A program made the position numbers and the translations under genes. This document shows positions 10,668 to 22,639 of a stretch of 64,000 nucleotides of DNA, piece by piece. The notes under the pieces were generated by a model that did no database searches, was not told where the DNA came from, and worked only from the letters and a program-made list of their open reading frames with translations. The stretch spans positions 2,232,001 through 2,296,000 of the forward strand of contig JAECYW010000006.1 of the NCBI GenBank assembly GCA_023014335.1. Direction: 5' to 3'. The DNA comes from Galerina marginata. Lineage: Eukaryota > Basidiomycota > Agaricomycetes > Agaricales > Galerinaceae. Within the stretch, counting starts at the first letter, position 1; every line of letters starts with the position of its first letter.

Positions 10668-12109
10668 CTAAGGAAGCTCCGCAATCCAGCTTTGAATCTT
10701 CGCGTATATTTCTTGAACTCCGAAATGCAGGTTGCTACCATGCCCAGTGTTCGCGGGAATAAAGTAATCGAATTTCTGAACGGCAGGGAATAAGACTTTG
10801 GAGGCTGCGATGAGGTTGGGTGCACCAGCGAAAGGCTGATAACAATTTCCACCACAAAATATGCTGTTTACGTTCAAATTAGATGCGCGGAAGTGCTAGA
10901 CGAGACCGTATGCTCACAAGTCCTTGTCACCAGTGACGACGAAGACAGGGTTCGTGTAATTAGTCGCTACCGTCGCGCCTAGAGTAAGGAACTCTCCTAA
11001 AGTCACAGTGCCTTTTGTCGCCGATGCCAGTTGAAGTACCTCTGCGAAAAGCAGTCAATATTGTCGAAAGACTAATCTTACTTCGAGACTTACTGGGATC
11101 GAAGAAAGGAAAGGCCAGGAACGGCGCTTGATCATTCGAGATGGACCCGGTCGCAAGATATGAGTTACTCAAAGAACCTAAAAACTGCATTAATAAACGT
11201 CCGGATAAACCAACTGAAGACAACAAACCAAATCTGCCACGATTCTGCTCTGAGGCAATCGTAAGACCGAACGAGGCAAGAGCGGTGGGGACTCCTCCAG
11301 TGAACGGAGAAAATCCAGTGAGGACAGTGGCGTCCAAGAGATTACCGAATTGAGAGGCTACTCCAGCAAGTTGCAGACTTCAAATAAAGTTAGGGATGTG
11401 TGAGGCGAACAGGATAATGGAGAGCACACCTGCCAAATGAATGACCTATCCCAATGAATTTGGTGAATTTATGACCGGACTTGCCACTTTTAAGGTAGGT
11501 GATAAGCTGTGCGGCGATCGCAATCTGTGTGTCCTGTTGCACTTCCTTGATACCATCCGGTTTGCTAGACTGACCAACCCCTGAGCGAAGGTCAGAACAC
11601 ATTCAAAAAAATAAAGAAGGCGAAATGTCACCAACCTAGACGGTCATAAATGAAGATAGCGTGCCCAGCCTTGAGTGCAACATCGACATAATTATACTGA
11701 GAGCCCTCTCCGCCGAAGTTCCAATAACTGTGATCAAAATTGATCCTATATACGAATCGGATTATGAGCCAAAAATCGATCAAAAAATTCTCATGACATA
11801 CCCATGTATCGCGAATTCAACAGTGGTCGGTTTAGTAGTATGCGGGATGCATAAAAGACTCCAAATTTTGTACGTTGCGATCAAGTTGGTTGGTCCAAGA
11901 ATAACCTCGGAAGACACGTTCGATGTCAAACTCGTAAGTCGAGTTACGAATCCGGTAAGCTCAGACTGATTCTTCGGGGTCGAAAGGTTAATATTGAGAG
12001 GATTAGCCGAGATGGTAACCGGTATAGTGACTTGTTCACAGCCAGGAGGGAAGCTTGAAGCAAGTGCCAAAGCAGAAGCAGCGAGAGTAAGAAGGAGCAG
12101 GGAGCGCAT
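10668..12109 (-). CDS. Secreted alpha/beta-hydrolase fold protein
   Basis: Six exons (12109-11802, 11745-11636, 11580-11430, 11377-11094, 11041-10918, 10863-10668) give 390 residues in frame. A signal peptide (MRSLLLLTLAASALALASS) implies secretion. The chain then shows the fold's marks: the VEFAIHGI-NFDHSYW oxyanion region, nucleophile elbow GIGHSFGS (G-x-S-x-G, Ser in exon 3), an acid in VVTGDKD, and the catalytic His in NTGHGSNLHF. FIYDRLGVGQSS precedes the elbow, as in epoxide-hydrolase and lipase-like members. The cluster FCGGNCYQPF suggests a disulphide. The natural substrate cannot be read from sequence. Single-domain member; a truncated copy of its last exon lies just downstream. Confidence 0.88.
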
Positions 12110-12151
12110 TGCGGGAAGACCTGGGGTGTCGTTAATGCTTCTGGGGAGTGG

Positions 12152-12159
12152 CTTTTATA
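12152..12159 (-). promoter_or_regulatory. TATA box of the secreted hydrolase gene
   Basis: TATAAAAG on the minus strand, about 43-50 bases upstream of the ATG at 12109. This implies a very short leader. Confidence 0.6.
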
Positions 12160-13821
12160 ACAGAAGGCCCATGGCTGACTACAGCCTCGGTGTTCGAGTA
12201 GCCGGGGGGAACCCCACCGTAGGCCGCGTCCTGGAGCCCAGAGCGTTATTCAAGGCGATTCACCTGTATGAACGTTGAAAGGAGCATGTGGGTACTCGAG
12301 ACTGGTATCTGAATCCCGATGCGCATCGGATAGACGCTATCCGAGACTGGCCTCACTCAAATGGCGGCTCCTTGTGGTTGAAAGATAAAATGTATATCCA
12401 GGAAAACAGGTAAGATTTTCAACAGGATTACCATGATTACAAGTAAATGAAGAGAAACTCGAGCTTGCTGTTCATGTTGATTGTTCTGAGATATATACCT
12501 GTTGGCTTGAAGAGTTCAAGTTAGAAAGTTGTCTTTAGGTACCAGTTGCGACTCGAACGACACCGACCTTAGCGGATCACCGATCATCCTCGGTTATCTG
12601 ACGGTCTTCAATGGGGACGCACGGCGTAGTTCTCTACCGGGATGCATCGTCGTTTGTAGCAGGGCACCTGAAGCCTGAAGGTCCTATCTTGGATATGGGA
12701 AGTTCAGAGCCGCCAAATCACCCAGAAAAGAGAACACAGAGCTAAAATAGAAGAGATGGACCACCGTTCCACTCAGAAAAGCAGGTCAACATGAAGTTCC
12801 TTTGGTTGCCTTGTTCAGTGGTGAGATAACTCTTCCTCTTCTAGTACCAAATGATCATAGCCGCACGACGATAAGAAAGCGATCGTCTTTGATATCCATG
12901 CATATGAAAATTGTTTAGGAGACATTTTCAAGTGGTTGGATTAGCGGGATGAGTCGAGCAGGCTGACATGAAGGAAGTGAACTATGAGGACACTGAGAAG
13001 AAGAAACCAAAAGTGTCCAACGTCGTGGCGTGGCTGCTTCAAGTCCGCTCGGCTCATGCTCGGCTCGACATTTTGATCCGTTGGTCTTTGGTCCGACGTG
13101 GGAAGGAAAGCCCAATCAAAGTCTGCACAAACGCTGTGTCAGACAGGAAAAGCACTGAGGGAGCCAAGAGGGAGCTGAAGTTTTGAGCTCAGTTTCGCTA
13201 AGGTTACTTATAAATCGTGACCTCTCAACCTGACATGCAGATGAGAAATCTAACGAGACGACCTCGAGTAGGTTCGTAGTTGGCGCGTGAGTGGTGCTGG
13301 TGGTGATTCAATGTGTACGAAAAATACTGTAGATAGCATACGATACCGAAACATGTGTAAGCATAATCAGCAAATCAGAAAGAGCAATAGGAGTTGAAGA
13401 CAGAAAAATTAAAGCAGTGCTACAGAACGGAGACCTGGAAAGTGAAAGGTCAATATCCCAGTGAAGGGGGATTAGGACGAAAGGAGTTATAGACTATAAA
13501 TATCGGGTCCAGAGGATGCTCCCAAGGTGGATGTGGTGTCTATAAAGGAATGGACAGCTGGATGGATGGATGTAGTATGGCGGACATGTTGTCCGTGCTT
13601 TTTTTGGGGGGGCGATTGCTCTACATGATAGCTGGTAGAGGTGGAGGAGACGGTGTGGTAAACGCAATGACATGGCGGAAGTCACCAGTGCATTTCAGTT
13701 GGATTGACGTATAAATAGGTGATGGTCAAGTAGTGATGTGGTTCGGTAAGATGGCAGACTGTATATGGATGTAGGGACGTAGCCAGATGGCAGAGAGTCG
13801 GATGGTCATTTCCTGGTCAAT
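12160..13821. other. Intergenic between hydrolase and TOM70
   Basis: Holds the hydrolase promoter flank on the left and the TOM70 3' region on the right. Short frames at 12915-13186 overlap on both strands without family resemblance. No gene is supported. Confidence 0.5.
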
Positions 13822-16560
13822 TCACTGCATCATGCCTGACGCGATTGCGTTCAGCTGAGCCGCCATGTCCGGGTACGCATGCAAAAATTCGACCTGAGCC
13901 GAAGTCGCCTAAAAAAGAGTTCAACAAGAAGTTCAACCCGGACATCCAATAAAAAAACGACTCACATATTGGTACGTCAGTGCATTCACCAGTTCGGGCT
14001 CGCTGCGCGCGAGCTCAGCCTGCCGCTTGAACATCTTCACCGCCTCTGGGATCTTGCTTTGCTGCAGACTCAGCTGCGCGAGGGTGGCCACCGCCGCCTC
14101 GCATTCCGCGTCAATTCGCAGAGCTTCGTGGCAGCATCGCTCGGCAGCGCCGATGTCTTGCTTCCATTGGTAGAGCGCGAGGCCTTTGTTTACTAGTGGG
14201 AGGACGTTGGATGGGGATCTGGGAAAAGTGTAAGGAATACGGTCGGAGGTGGGGTTGGAGAGAAAAGAGGGGCTAACTTTGTCTTCTCCAGTTCTATGGC
14301 CTTGTCAAATTTCTCTACAGCCTCTTCGTAGCGTCCTTGGTCTAATAATAACTCGCCACTAGAAGGATATCAGATAATCAGCCCACCATCTGGATAAAGG
14401 AGAGGAATTAAAATTCACTAATAATTACTTGGCTCGCTCCTGGATGGGAACATCCTCAACGTGCGCCTAAATGTCGCCATGCTCTTCGCTAGCTCGCCCA
14501 GCTTATACTGCGCGACGGCCAGCTGGATATGGCTGAAGATGAAATTGGCGTCCAGCTCGGTTGACTTGGTGTAGTTCGTAGCGGCATTTTCGAACTCGTT
14601 CATGATGAACAACACTGATCGTTAAAGAAAACAAAGTGTTAGTTTAAGTACGGAGCTGTCCCTGATATGGCACGGAAGACAAGGAGAAGGCAGACAACGA
14701 AACACACCTTGTCCACGGTGATACCACACATCCGGATCTGTATTGTCCGCCGCCTCTGCCTTGTCGAAAGACTCGAAGGCCGCCTTCGGGTCGCCTTGCT
14801 CCATGTGCACGCTCGCGATCTTTACTAGGCTCTGTGTGAATCCGGGCTCCAACGTAACTGACTCTTCCAAGTCGGCCTTCGCACTTGGAATCTCGCCCAT
14901 CAGGAATCTGTGTCACAAATGCAGGCAGGAGTAATCGAATGGAAAGAAATAGAACACAGGTTGTCAGAGGATAGAGCATGAAAAAAGGAGAGAAAGAGCG
15001 CACCTAAAAGTGCCTCTCAAGTTCAGAGCCTCTGCGCGTCCCCTATCCCATGAGATGCCTTGGTCGAGTGCCTCGTTAATAAAGGTAACTGCGTGTGGAT
15101 AGTCGGCCGCCTCGAGTGCTTGTAAGCCTAACAGTAGCGTCTCGTCGCCTGTACTTGGGGTTTCAGGAAGGGTTAAAGTTGGGCCTGCGAGTGACAGGAA
15201 AGAACAGTGTGAACGATTGAATGAAGAAAAGAAAGGCAAAGAAGCAGAAAAGCAACGAACGTGGTCGGAAGGCGGCAAAGTATGCAGAGATGAATGTAAA
15301 CGAGGGTAGTCGAGGTTCGCGATTCTGTTCGAAAGAACGGGTTGATTGGCAAAGGTGAACAAAATAAAGGGCAAAAGAAGGACAACGAACTTTCATGATT
15401 GCTTCAGCCTTCTGGGCCGACAGCACCTTCAATACTCGCTCCACCGCATTTGCGGTTGCCTGGTTTTGAAACCTATCCAGGATCGTCGCCGCCGTGTAGT
15501 CTATAAAAAGACGTCAGGTGTTCGTGTTAACCATGAAGACTTCAAGGTGAATTTCTTTTGTAAAATGTTCCGTACCTCTTAGAGCTTCCTCATACCGCTC
15601 CAGACCTTCGAGAGCCATGGCACGTCGGTTCAGTGCCTTCACGTATTTGTGATCGAGCTTGAGTGCTGAATCGCAGTCTTCGACGACTTTGGCATGTTGT
15701 GGAGGTGACATATTCACAAAGCCTATCCGAAAGAAGGGTTAGTATGTGTTAAGAAGATGAATTTCATAAAGACTATGGGTGGGGCCTTTCATGTTAGACA
15801 AACTGCAAGCAGGTCGAGGCATGTGTAGACATTCCTAACACGAGGAGGCGACTCTTGTCCCAAAGACAGACGCACCGCGCTAGAACAAAACGGAAAAGGC
15901 ACTTACATGCTGCACGGTTGCTGAAAAACACGGGTTCTGGTGTAGGCGACACTAGAATGGCACGCGTGTATAGCTCAGCTGCACCGGCAAAGTCGCGCGC
16001 TTGGTAGGCAGCATTGCCGCGCACTTTCAGAGAGGTGGCAATTTTGATTCGCTCCTATATGGGTATTATGATTAACTTCAAGAATAAAGGTGGAAGGGAG
16101 ACACGAACCTCTTCAGGGAGAGCTGCGAGCTCTTCCGATGACAGCTTGTCATAATAATCATCCTCTGCAAAGCCACCATCAGCTCACAAAACCTACGAAA
16201 GGCGAAAATAGACGTAGAGATTTTAGGAAACGCCATACCTTTGGTCTCCTCGACGCTCGGAGCCTTGGGCTTCCGCTCCTCCAAAATGGGCCCGTCCTCA
16301 TCACCAGCTTTCTTTCCACTCTTCTTCGCGCCTTTACTCCCAGATTTCTTCTTTCTGCCACTTGATGATGAAGACTTGCCAGATTCACCCGCTCCTCCCG
16401 AAGGTTTCGACGTAGAGGCATAGTAAGCAGCACCGAGACCACCCGCGACAGCGACGGCGGCGGCGGCGATGACGAGGGTCTTTTTGTGCTCGCTGACAAA
16501 GTCCTGTACGCGCTCGATGAGGGAAGGGGGAGTGCTTTCAAGAGAAGGAGTAGGGGCCAT
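13822..16560 (-). CDS. TOM70: Mitochondrial import receptor subunit Tom70
   Basis: Tom70 is an outer-membrane receptor that docks Hsp70/Hsp90-bound precursors and passes them to the TOM pore. Eleven exons (16560-16239, 16164-16109, 16054-15907, 15722-15576, 15500-15387, 15184-15004, 14907-14708, 14614-14419, 14358-14278, 14218-13966, 13908-13822) sum to 594 residues without a frame break. An N-terminal membrane anchor (KTLVIAAAAVAVAGGLGAAYY, about residues 28-48) precedes a Lys/Ser-rich linker. The clamp-type TPRs follow (IKIATSLKVRGNAAYQARDF, LYTRAILVSPTPEPVFFSNR), then about eight more TPRs to the C-terminus, including NEFENAATNYTKSTELDANF and DQGRYEEAVEKFDKAI. Order and length fit fungal Tom70. 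The 15387 donor (GTTGTC) is weak but is the only one that keeps frame. Confidence 0.95.
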
Positions 16561-17407
16561 GGCGGCTTTTCTGGATGGAGGTGGAGTTGGATGAGAAGGA
16601 GTTGCCGGAAAGGCGCGTCAGAACATTCAACAGCCCAAAATTTGTTTCTGCCGGGTGACGTAATAGTATTTATTTATTTACATCAGCTAACTCATTGTTA
16701 ACCACTTCCTAACCACTTCTCCCAAAGTTCTCCTCACCCCAGCGACTCGGATGCCTCACTGGCTATGTCGTTAATTTGTCTATTGGTATTGGACGTCGGA
16801 CTCCCATGAAACCCTTTGTCGCTCGTACCTCTGAATCTTTCTCAGATCGGAGTCTGTCGTCTCCAATTCCTTATGTTCTAGAGAACAGAATTGCCTGTTC
16901 GACCTTGGGAGTTCCCTGCCAGTGGGTTCCTCTCGGTCCTGTTTTTATATTGTCCTCGTCCCAGTGTTCTCTACGCTCAACAGCCCAAGCAATTCGTACC
17001 CATTACTTTTGCGTCGCAATAAGGCCCATGGTATCGTTGTCAGAATAAAATCATGATCCTCTTCAAGCATATTTTCACGCCTGGACCTCTATTCAAGACC
17101 GTCATTCGTGGCTTGAAGTACGATGGGTTCAGATTATTAATTGCACCTATGAATTAGCATCATCTAATTCATAGGATTACAATCTGTCACCACATTTTTC
17201 CCTGGCCAGCTCTGCAATGACGCCGTTGTTTGAGGCCTCGGCCCATCCGCTGGTTGGATCGGAGCCCACAGCAGACATCGACGCAATTTGTTCCGATCCT
17301 TTGCAGCTGCGGCTGACTATACATATCTTCGGTGGTCAGCCGCCAGCCCGCCCGAGGAAGTTGTGATCGAAACTGGATGCAAACACGACCATATTCCCAT
17401 CCCTGGG
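16561..17407. other. Intergenic upstream of TOM70
   Basis: No convincing coding sequence. A 90-codon frame at 16776-17048 has an ATG but no recognisable features. The TOM70 promoter presumably lies in 16561-16750. Confidence 0.5.
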
Positions 17408-18066
17408 GTATATAAACCTCGCTGCTTCGTCGTCGTTTCTTATCCTCAAACCACCACCTTCTGTCAGCTTTCGGGCTATTTCTCTAGGCGATTAAGTCAA
17501 CGCGCTGACTTTTCACCTCACCATCGCCATGCGTTCTGTGCTATACTCTCGCCCTCGCCCTCATTGTCCTTGACTATCTCTTCGAGGCGGTCAGTACTAG
17601 GCGGTCAATCCTTGGCGATCCCTTCAACACGCAGCCACACCATCTCGCCGTCGACAGTAGCCCCTCTCTTACCTTTGACGACAGGCAACCGGGCGCCAGA
17701 ATATCGTAAGTCAACCTCCTTTTTACGGATCGTCTTTTGTACTGACTCGTGTACCCAGCAGAGCTTACCATCGACATCGATTAACAACATACATCAAGCG
17801 CCATATCGTCGTCAACATCACCAATACTCCTATGGCCGACAACTCTCAGGTCGATGGTCATCTCGCTTAGGACCGATCGGAGACGGAACGCTAACTTGGT
17901 ATTTCGTTATGTCCATGCCTGCTTCAAGACTAACGTCCTTCTAGTACACCCTCTTCCTCCTCGCTCGTTGTTCACCTTCCTCGGCGAGGCAGTACACGTT
18001 CACAGGGTGGCTTGTCTGCTGGGTCACGCCGATCTTCCTGGGTCGTCCTCAGAAGCTCCATAGATA
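17408..18066 (+). pseudogene. Frameshifted small secreted-protein gene remnant
   Basis: TATATAAA at 17408-17415 is followed by a pyrimidine-rich leader and an ATG at 17529. That frame reads MRSVL and soon stops. One base later a second frame gives a hydrophobic run typical of a signal peptide (TLALALIVLDYLFEAVS) and stays open to a GTAAGT...CAG intron at about 17706-17758, with a good branch site (TACTGAC). The frame continues in correct phase to a TAG near 17870. A second intron-like segment (GTATTT...CTAG, about 17899-17944, with GACTAAC) follows. This looks like a gene for a protein of roughly 95 residues broken by a one-base shift, or a base error in the assembly. No family recognised. 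Confidence 0.4.
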
Positions 18067-18173
18067 ATCGCAGAGCATGCCTCGGCCATCCACTCACCAT
18101 ATGAACATGGTTGTTTGCGACGTCGGGCTCTCGCGATCTTCCTGGCTTCGCTGCGAGACTCATAGATAATCGC
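18028..18173 (+). repeat. Imperfect direct repeat, two copies
   Basis: GATCTTCCTGG, then about 16 variable bases, then CATAGATAATCGC occurs near 18030-18070 and again near 18138-18173, about 105 bases apart. The purpose is unknown; it could be a remnant of local duplication. Confidence 0.5.
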
Positions 18174-19554
18174 CCATCTGCCCGCTTACACCACCATCAA
18201 GAACTGCAACGTGTATGCCTCCTGTGACGGCAGCAGGTTCATACGGACAAGTTCGCCAATCTTGTCTATCGCGATCGGTCCACTCGGTAGTCTTGCTATA
18301 TGCAGACTTCGCAGTTTCGCCTAGCGATAGACAATTTTAGCAGCCTCCTCTTTGAGCTTTAAGTCTGTCGTCTGAAGACCCGGGGAACCGCGACTGCCTT
18401 TCGATGAACGCGCGGGATTGATATGAACCACGGTCGAAACAAATAACACGAAGGAAAATAACACGAAGGAAAACAAACGAAGGATGGAAGGAGAAATGTA
18501 AAATGAGGGGCTTAGAATTTTATACCTTGCCCAGGACTGTTCGGCCACTTGTATCAAATCACACATCGGTCTTCGTCTGATAACAGAATAAATTATGGGG
18601 ATGGTCAAGTCGCAATACTGAGAATTTGTATTGCACAAGACAGTGACGGGCGACATTAAATCATGAAACTAAACGTTCAAGAGAGCAACCTGAAGTGAAT
18701 CCGCAAGGTGAATATACAGTAAGTCGAAATAATGGAGTGGATACATTTCCTCGTACGAAATAAGCGTTATCCTTCGCTATCTCCGGCATTTCTTCCTCTG
18801 AGTTGGCTTTGCTATTAAGTCTGGAAGCCACTCGTTTGCACTCTCGTCTCCCTTTGCACTGTCTCCGCTGACCAGATGGCGATCGTCATGCTCCTCAATA
18901 ACGCCCCTCGGCAGACCACCGCTGTCTGGGGGAGCACGGATGTCTATCCCGTCGTCGAGATGATTCTCGAGGTGGTGGTTAAGATCAACCCTGTTTAGAT
19001 AAAATTTCCATATCCGGCTCGTGACCACCAAACTTCGACCAGAGCCACCACCTCACCGGGCGGCCACCCGCTCCACTGAGCAATTGCGCTTTCTTCAACA
19101 CCTCATCGTTGCAGCCTATTTTTTCACACCAGCTTCCTGGCCTTGTCATTCCTTGCTTGCAATGCAATGACGCGTCGCCATTCTATATCGACCCTTGCTC
19201 AGTCCCTGCTGTCTTTTTCACACCTACTCGCCTCATCTTTGCCTCTCTGTTCCCTCGCTCTTTAAGAGCAAGTTGCTGACTCGGTAGTCTCCTCACCAGG
19301 CCTCGATGTTTCCCTCGAATAGCGATTTTCTCATCGTCTTATCCAACTCTGTACCGACTATGATATGCAGCCTGAGCTCCAAGTTCTTGTTCAAGCTCGC
19401 CCCGTTACGACTCGGTTATCTTCAGCCTAGGGCGAGGCATTAGGTTTAGAACCGAGATTTTCTCCTCATTTATCAAGGTTTGTTATGATTCTTCCATGAA
19501 AAACCCGAACGTTCGCTCTGCGCAGTCGTCTCCACCTATTTCCAAAATAAACCT
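18174..19554. other. Intergenic
   Basis: No gene is supported. Minus-strand frames at 18777-19167 read partly like protein (GCNDEVLKKAQLLSGAGG, HLENHLDDGIDIRAPPDSGG) but lie in different frames without good splice sites. A short duplicated AACACGAAGGAAAA sits near 18445-18475. Confidence 0.4.
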
Positions 19555-20763
19555 TCATTGTGTCTCGACCGACGACTTCCTTTCGCCGTTTACCCCAACA
19601 TCTTGTCTGCTTTCGGTCTCTGTCCCGGTCTGTACGCCGATGTCTCTGTGGTCAACGTCTCTATCCTCTTTAAGCCTCAGTGCATCCATAATGATTTGCA
19701 TAACGGCATCCGCATTCCTCTCGACCGTGAGCGACTTGAAGCGGGCCGTTCGGGAAGGAGGCTGTTCAGTTGCTTGCGAGGTCGCAAACCCGGAAACGAC
19801 GCTGACAGGATATCGCGGCGCAATAGTATCAGGTGGAGGTAAGTCTGGTGGTATCCCCTGAAGCTGGTTAAGTCGTAGATCCTGTAACTGAAGAGGTATA
19901 ATTGTTCCGGACATTTTTCTGGAAAGGAAGTTATGAACGGGCGGTGTTCCAGATGTCGTATCTGGGGTTCGCGTTTGAGTGTTCGACGTATTCGACGGTT
20001 TTGGCGAACCCTCTGGTATGCTTTGGGTTACGAGTTCTTGTCGCCTTGCGGATGGTTCGGTTAGTCCGCTGCAGTTCCTTCTTTTACTAGTTGCTTGGTG
20101 GCCTGCATTTGATCGCGAATTATCCACTGATATTGACGACTCGCCAGTGGTAAACTCCGACATAGTGGGTCCAGGAGATTTGATATTTTCCTCTCCTGCA
20201 ACGCCTGTGTTGTCTGCGGCCATGACAACCGGCCGACAGTCAGAGGAAACTGGTTGGTCGAACTTGATAAAGGCGGGTGTCAAAGTGGCCGCAGGAGGGT
20301 TGACGTTTGGGAGAAATTTGAAATTGGCGCTGAGACTCGAATCCTGGTTGGCGTTGAATAAAGCTGTTCTCAACAGTTTCCACTTCAGCTCGGTCATTCG
20401 GGTCCTTTCCTCTGGGTCATTTCGATTGGTGTAAGGCTGAGAAGCTGACTCGCCATCGGTTATCGAGGGTTGAGTAATGTGGGAGGAAGACAGGACGTTT
20501 AACTTGGTGAAAAGGTCAGTCGCCTGGAGGCATTGTTCCGGCGTATTCGCGTGCTCTGCTGGGTAAGCAAGGTCTTCCGCTTCCAATCCTTTCTCTTCCC
20601 CTGAGTTGTCGAAGTCGTGTTCCGACTCTGATATAACGACTGGGCTGGACTTCGAACCTGTACGCCCCTTTTTCCGCGTTTTTTCGACAGAGTTAATGCA
20701 GTCCGACCGCTTGCGTTTGCTTGATGCAATTCCCCCAGCTGACTGTCGAAAGGTGACCTCCAT
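19555..20763 (-). CDS. Disordered NLS-containing protein, local family member 2 (unknown function)
   Basis: Intronless 402-codon frame from an ATG at 20763. The chain is mostly low-complexity and polar. Residues 15-34 carry two basic clusters (SKRKRS and RKKGR) like a bipartite nuclear localisation signal. Residues 41-47 (PVVISESE), followed by acids, resemble a SUMO-interaction motif. Near the C-terminus, residues about 346-362 (VERNADAVMQIIMDAL) match a helix also found in the genes at 25583-27789 and 30893-33817, and the following DIGVQTGTETE parallels EVGVQSEE and QSTQTE there. The protein ends soon after, so it lacks the long coiled coil of its relatives and may be a truncated or ancestral form. 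No named domain recognised. Confidence 0.7.
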   Translation of the reverse strand: MEVTFRQSAGGIASSKRKRSDCINSVEKTRKKGRTGSKSSPVVISESEHDFDNSGEEKGLEAEDLAYPAEHANTPEQCLQATDLFTKLNVLSSSHITQPSITDGESASQPYTNRNDPEERTRMTELKWKLLRTALFNANQDSSLSANFKFLPNVNPPAATLTPAFIKFDQPVSSDCRPVVMAADNTGVAGEENIKSPGPTMSEFTTGESSISVDNSRSNAGHQATSKRRNCSGLTEPSARRQELVTQSIPEGSPKPSNTSNTQTRTPDTTSGTPPVHNFLSRKMSGTIIPLQLQDLRLNQLQGIPPDLPPPDTIAPRYPVSVVSGFATSQATEQPPSRTARFKSLTVERNADAVMQIIMDALRLKEDRDVDHRDIGVQTGTETESRQDVGVNGERKSSVETQ

Positions 20764-21277
20764 TGCTGCTTTGAGAATTTAGGGTCTACAGTCTGTCCCT
20801 GTCGTCCTTGGAGAAAGCTGTGAGTTTTATTGTGCTGAAAACAAGACGTTGTTGCTCAAAACTGTCCCGTCGGTGAAACATGTATTCGGCAGCCCCTATT
20901 ACTCAAGCATCGGCGCTTAATCTATTTTTAGCTAAAGGTCAAGACCGTGAAGGGAAAAGCGATGCATAGTCCGAAGAGTGCGTTGTTCCGAAGCCGATAA
21001 GGTCCTTCAGGCTCTTCGGGATATACATTTTTTTTTCATGATGAGAAGTCGTGTGTTCCTCCAGGAAATCGGATTGACTGATACTCGGGCGACTTGCTGG
21101 AGTACCGATCCAATCACCTTGCCATGTCCATATTTGAACTTCGACATTTATTCTCCCATTAGAAAGTCTAGTCTGTCAACGAGGATCACGGATTAGCAAG
21201 GCTATCAAGATGTACACTAATCGGCACCCATTTCCAATTTTAAATGAAAGACCTTCCACGAGAGCTGGTCTACCATT
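20764..21277. other. Intergenic
   Basis: Promoter side of the 20763 gene and 3' flank of the first GH17 gene. No gene was seen. Confidence 0.5.
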
Positions 21278-22540
21278 CTAACAAGAGCTGAGTGCACCAG
21301 GACTGAGCGGGATCTTGTTGAACAGACCAAAGCTACGTTCGTTATCGTTTGATTTCCACAGCTGGTCGTCGTATTCGAATCCATAAACAGATACGGAGGT
21401 ATCTTTGAGGCAAGCGCAGTTGATGCTCGATATCGCATTTTGTTCGTCTCCAGTGGAGGCCACCGCGCTGCCGAGCTTACCGCCTCTTGACGGCCAACCG
21501 GTTCTGCAAGAGTTCGTGAGCGTTTTCCAGAGTCTTGTGTGGTTAGTCATACTCGGTGATGTATATTTTCTTTCCAGGGCATGTGCGTTTCAACCCTGGG
21601 ACAACGGTGTTGAACAAGAAGTTCCCTGCTTGATTGGACACAACATTGCCATCATAGAAGGCGCTAAAATGGGGGTAATTATTACAATCTGGGCATATAG
21701 AAATGACTCACTGTGCATTGGCTCCAATGAAATCCGCGCCGCAGAAGGCGGCGTTATCGCGAATGGTGACCCATGTGTGCACCGTCGATACAGGAGTAGT
21801 TATACGGGCAGAGCTTAAGGACGCTGTTTTGGGTCGTCAGTGGTTGGTTTGGTTTGTGAAAGGTTTTGTACCTTTCACGCTCTTGACTTTGGCTATAATA
21901 TTGCTGGGTGTGTCGTTGACCTGATACCTCAAACTTAATTGTCCGAGTAACCAATCAAAGAAGTTAGAACACCGACCTCGTTTCCAATAGTTAGTCCCAC
22001 AAAACGATTCGCTCCGTACTTGGCATACGCTGTGCGGAAGGTTTGCACATCATTGCTAGAAATAATATTTGTTACTCGCGAACGAAATAACATCGGCTGA
22101 ATTAAATGTGACTCCGGCTTACTCAATTTGTGTCTGACTACCGGCCATTGTGTTCTATAGCAAACGTCAGCATTGAAAATAAGGTAGGAAAAATCGCTTA
22201 CCGCAACCCAAATACCGGCCATGACCTGAATTCCTGCAGCGGCAGCGGCAGATGAGGCCATGTCAAGTGAATTGCAGTCAAACCCTAATATACGGATCGC
22301 ATTAAATCCCTTTCCTTTAGCGTCGTTGGCGATTTGGTTCCACTACATGGGGTAAAAATTATAAATGTGGTCAACAGAGTGGGCATTCCTGATTAGAAAG
22401 GCGGATACCTGAGCTTGAGTTCGGCAAGCATAGCTCGTCACGCCGCCGGCGCTGTTCGACACAGTGAGCCCGGCAAAATGGTTGCCTGCTAAGACAAGTG
22501 CAGCAAGAAGGGAAAACACAGCAGCAAGAAGGGGAACCAT
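21278..22540 (-). CDS. Secreted GH17 family glucan hydrolase A (beta-1,3-glucanase type)
   Basis: GH17 enzymes cut or remodel beta-1,3-glucan of the fungal wall. Eight exons (22540-22409, 22342-22202, 22154-22123, 22055-21977, 21920-21872, 21823-21712, 21663-21553, 21503-21278) give 293 residues in frame. A signal peptide (MVPLLAAVFSLLAALVLAGN) is followed by GFNAIRILGFDCNSLDMA, the acid/base region RFVGLTIGNEVND (Glu in GNE), AFCGADFIGANAH, and the nucleophile region KKIYITETGWPSRGG (Glu in ITE). The C-terminus reads YGFEYDDQLWKSNDNERSFG, typical of the family. Short catalytic-only form with no anchor or binding module. It is one of a tandem pair with the gene at 23493-24795. Confidence 0.92.
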
Positions 22541-22595
22541 TTGTGTGAGAAAAAGTACAGATAGTTTGTTTTCAGGCGTCGATACGAGACCACAG

Positions 22596-22602
22596 ATTTA
22601 TA
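22596..22602 (-). promoter_or_regulatory. TATA box of GH17 gene A
   Basis: TATAAAT on the minus strand about 60 bases upstream of the ATG at 22540. The corresponding box precedes gene B at the same place, and similarity extends roughly 90 bases upstream of both starts. Confidence 0.6.
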
Positions 22603-22639
22603 TGAACGAACTTCAGAGTGCGTCTGGTGGCTTTGCATT

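Noticed and set aside
17574..17790. Minus-strand frame reading MLLIDVDGKLCWVHESVQK
   Set aside because: It spans a clear plus-strand intron (GTAAGT, branch TACTGAC, CAG), so transcription is on the other strand.
18777..19167. Two minus-strand frames that read partly like protein
   Set aside because: They are in different frames, lack matching splice sites and a family, and may be chance.
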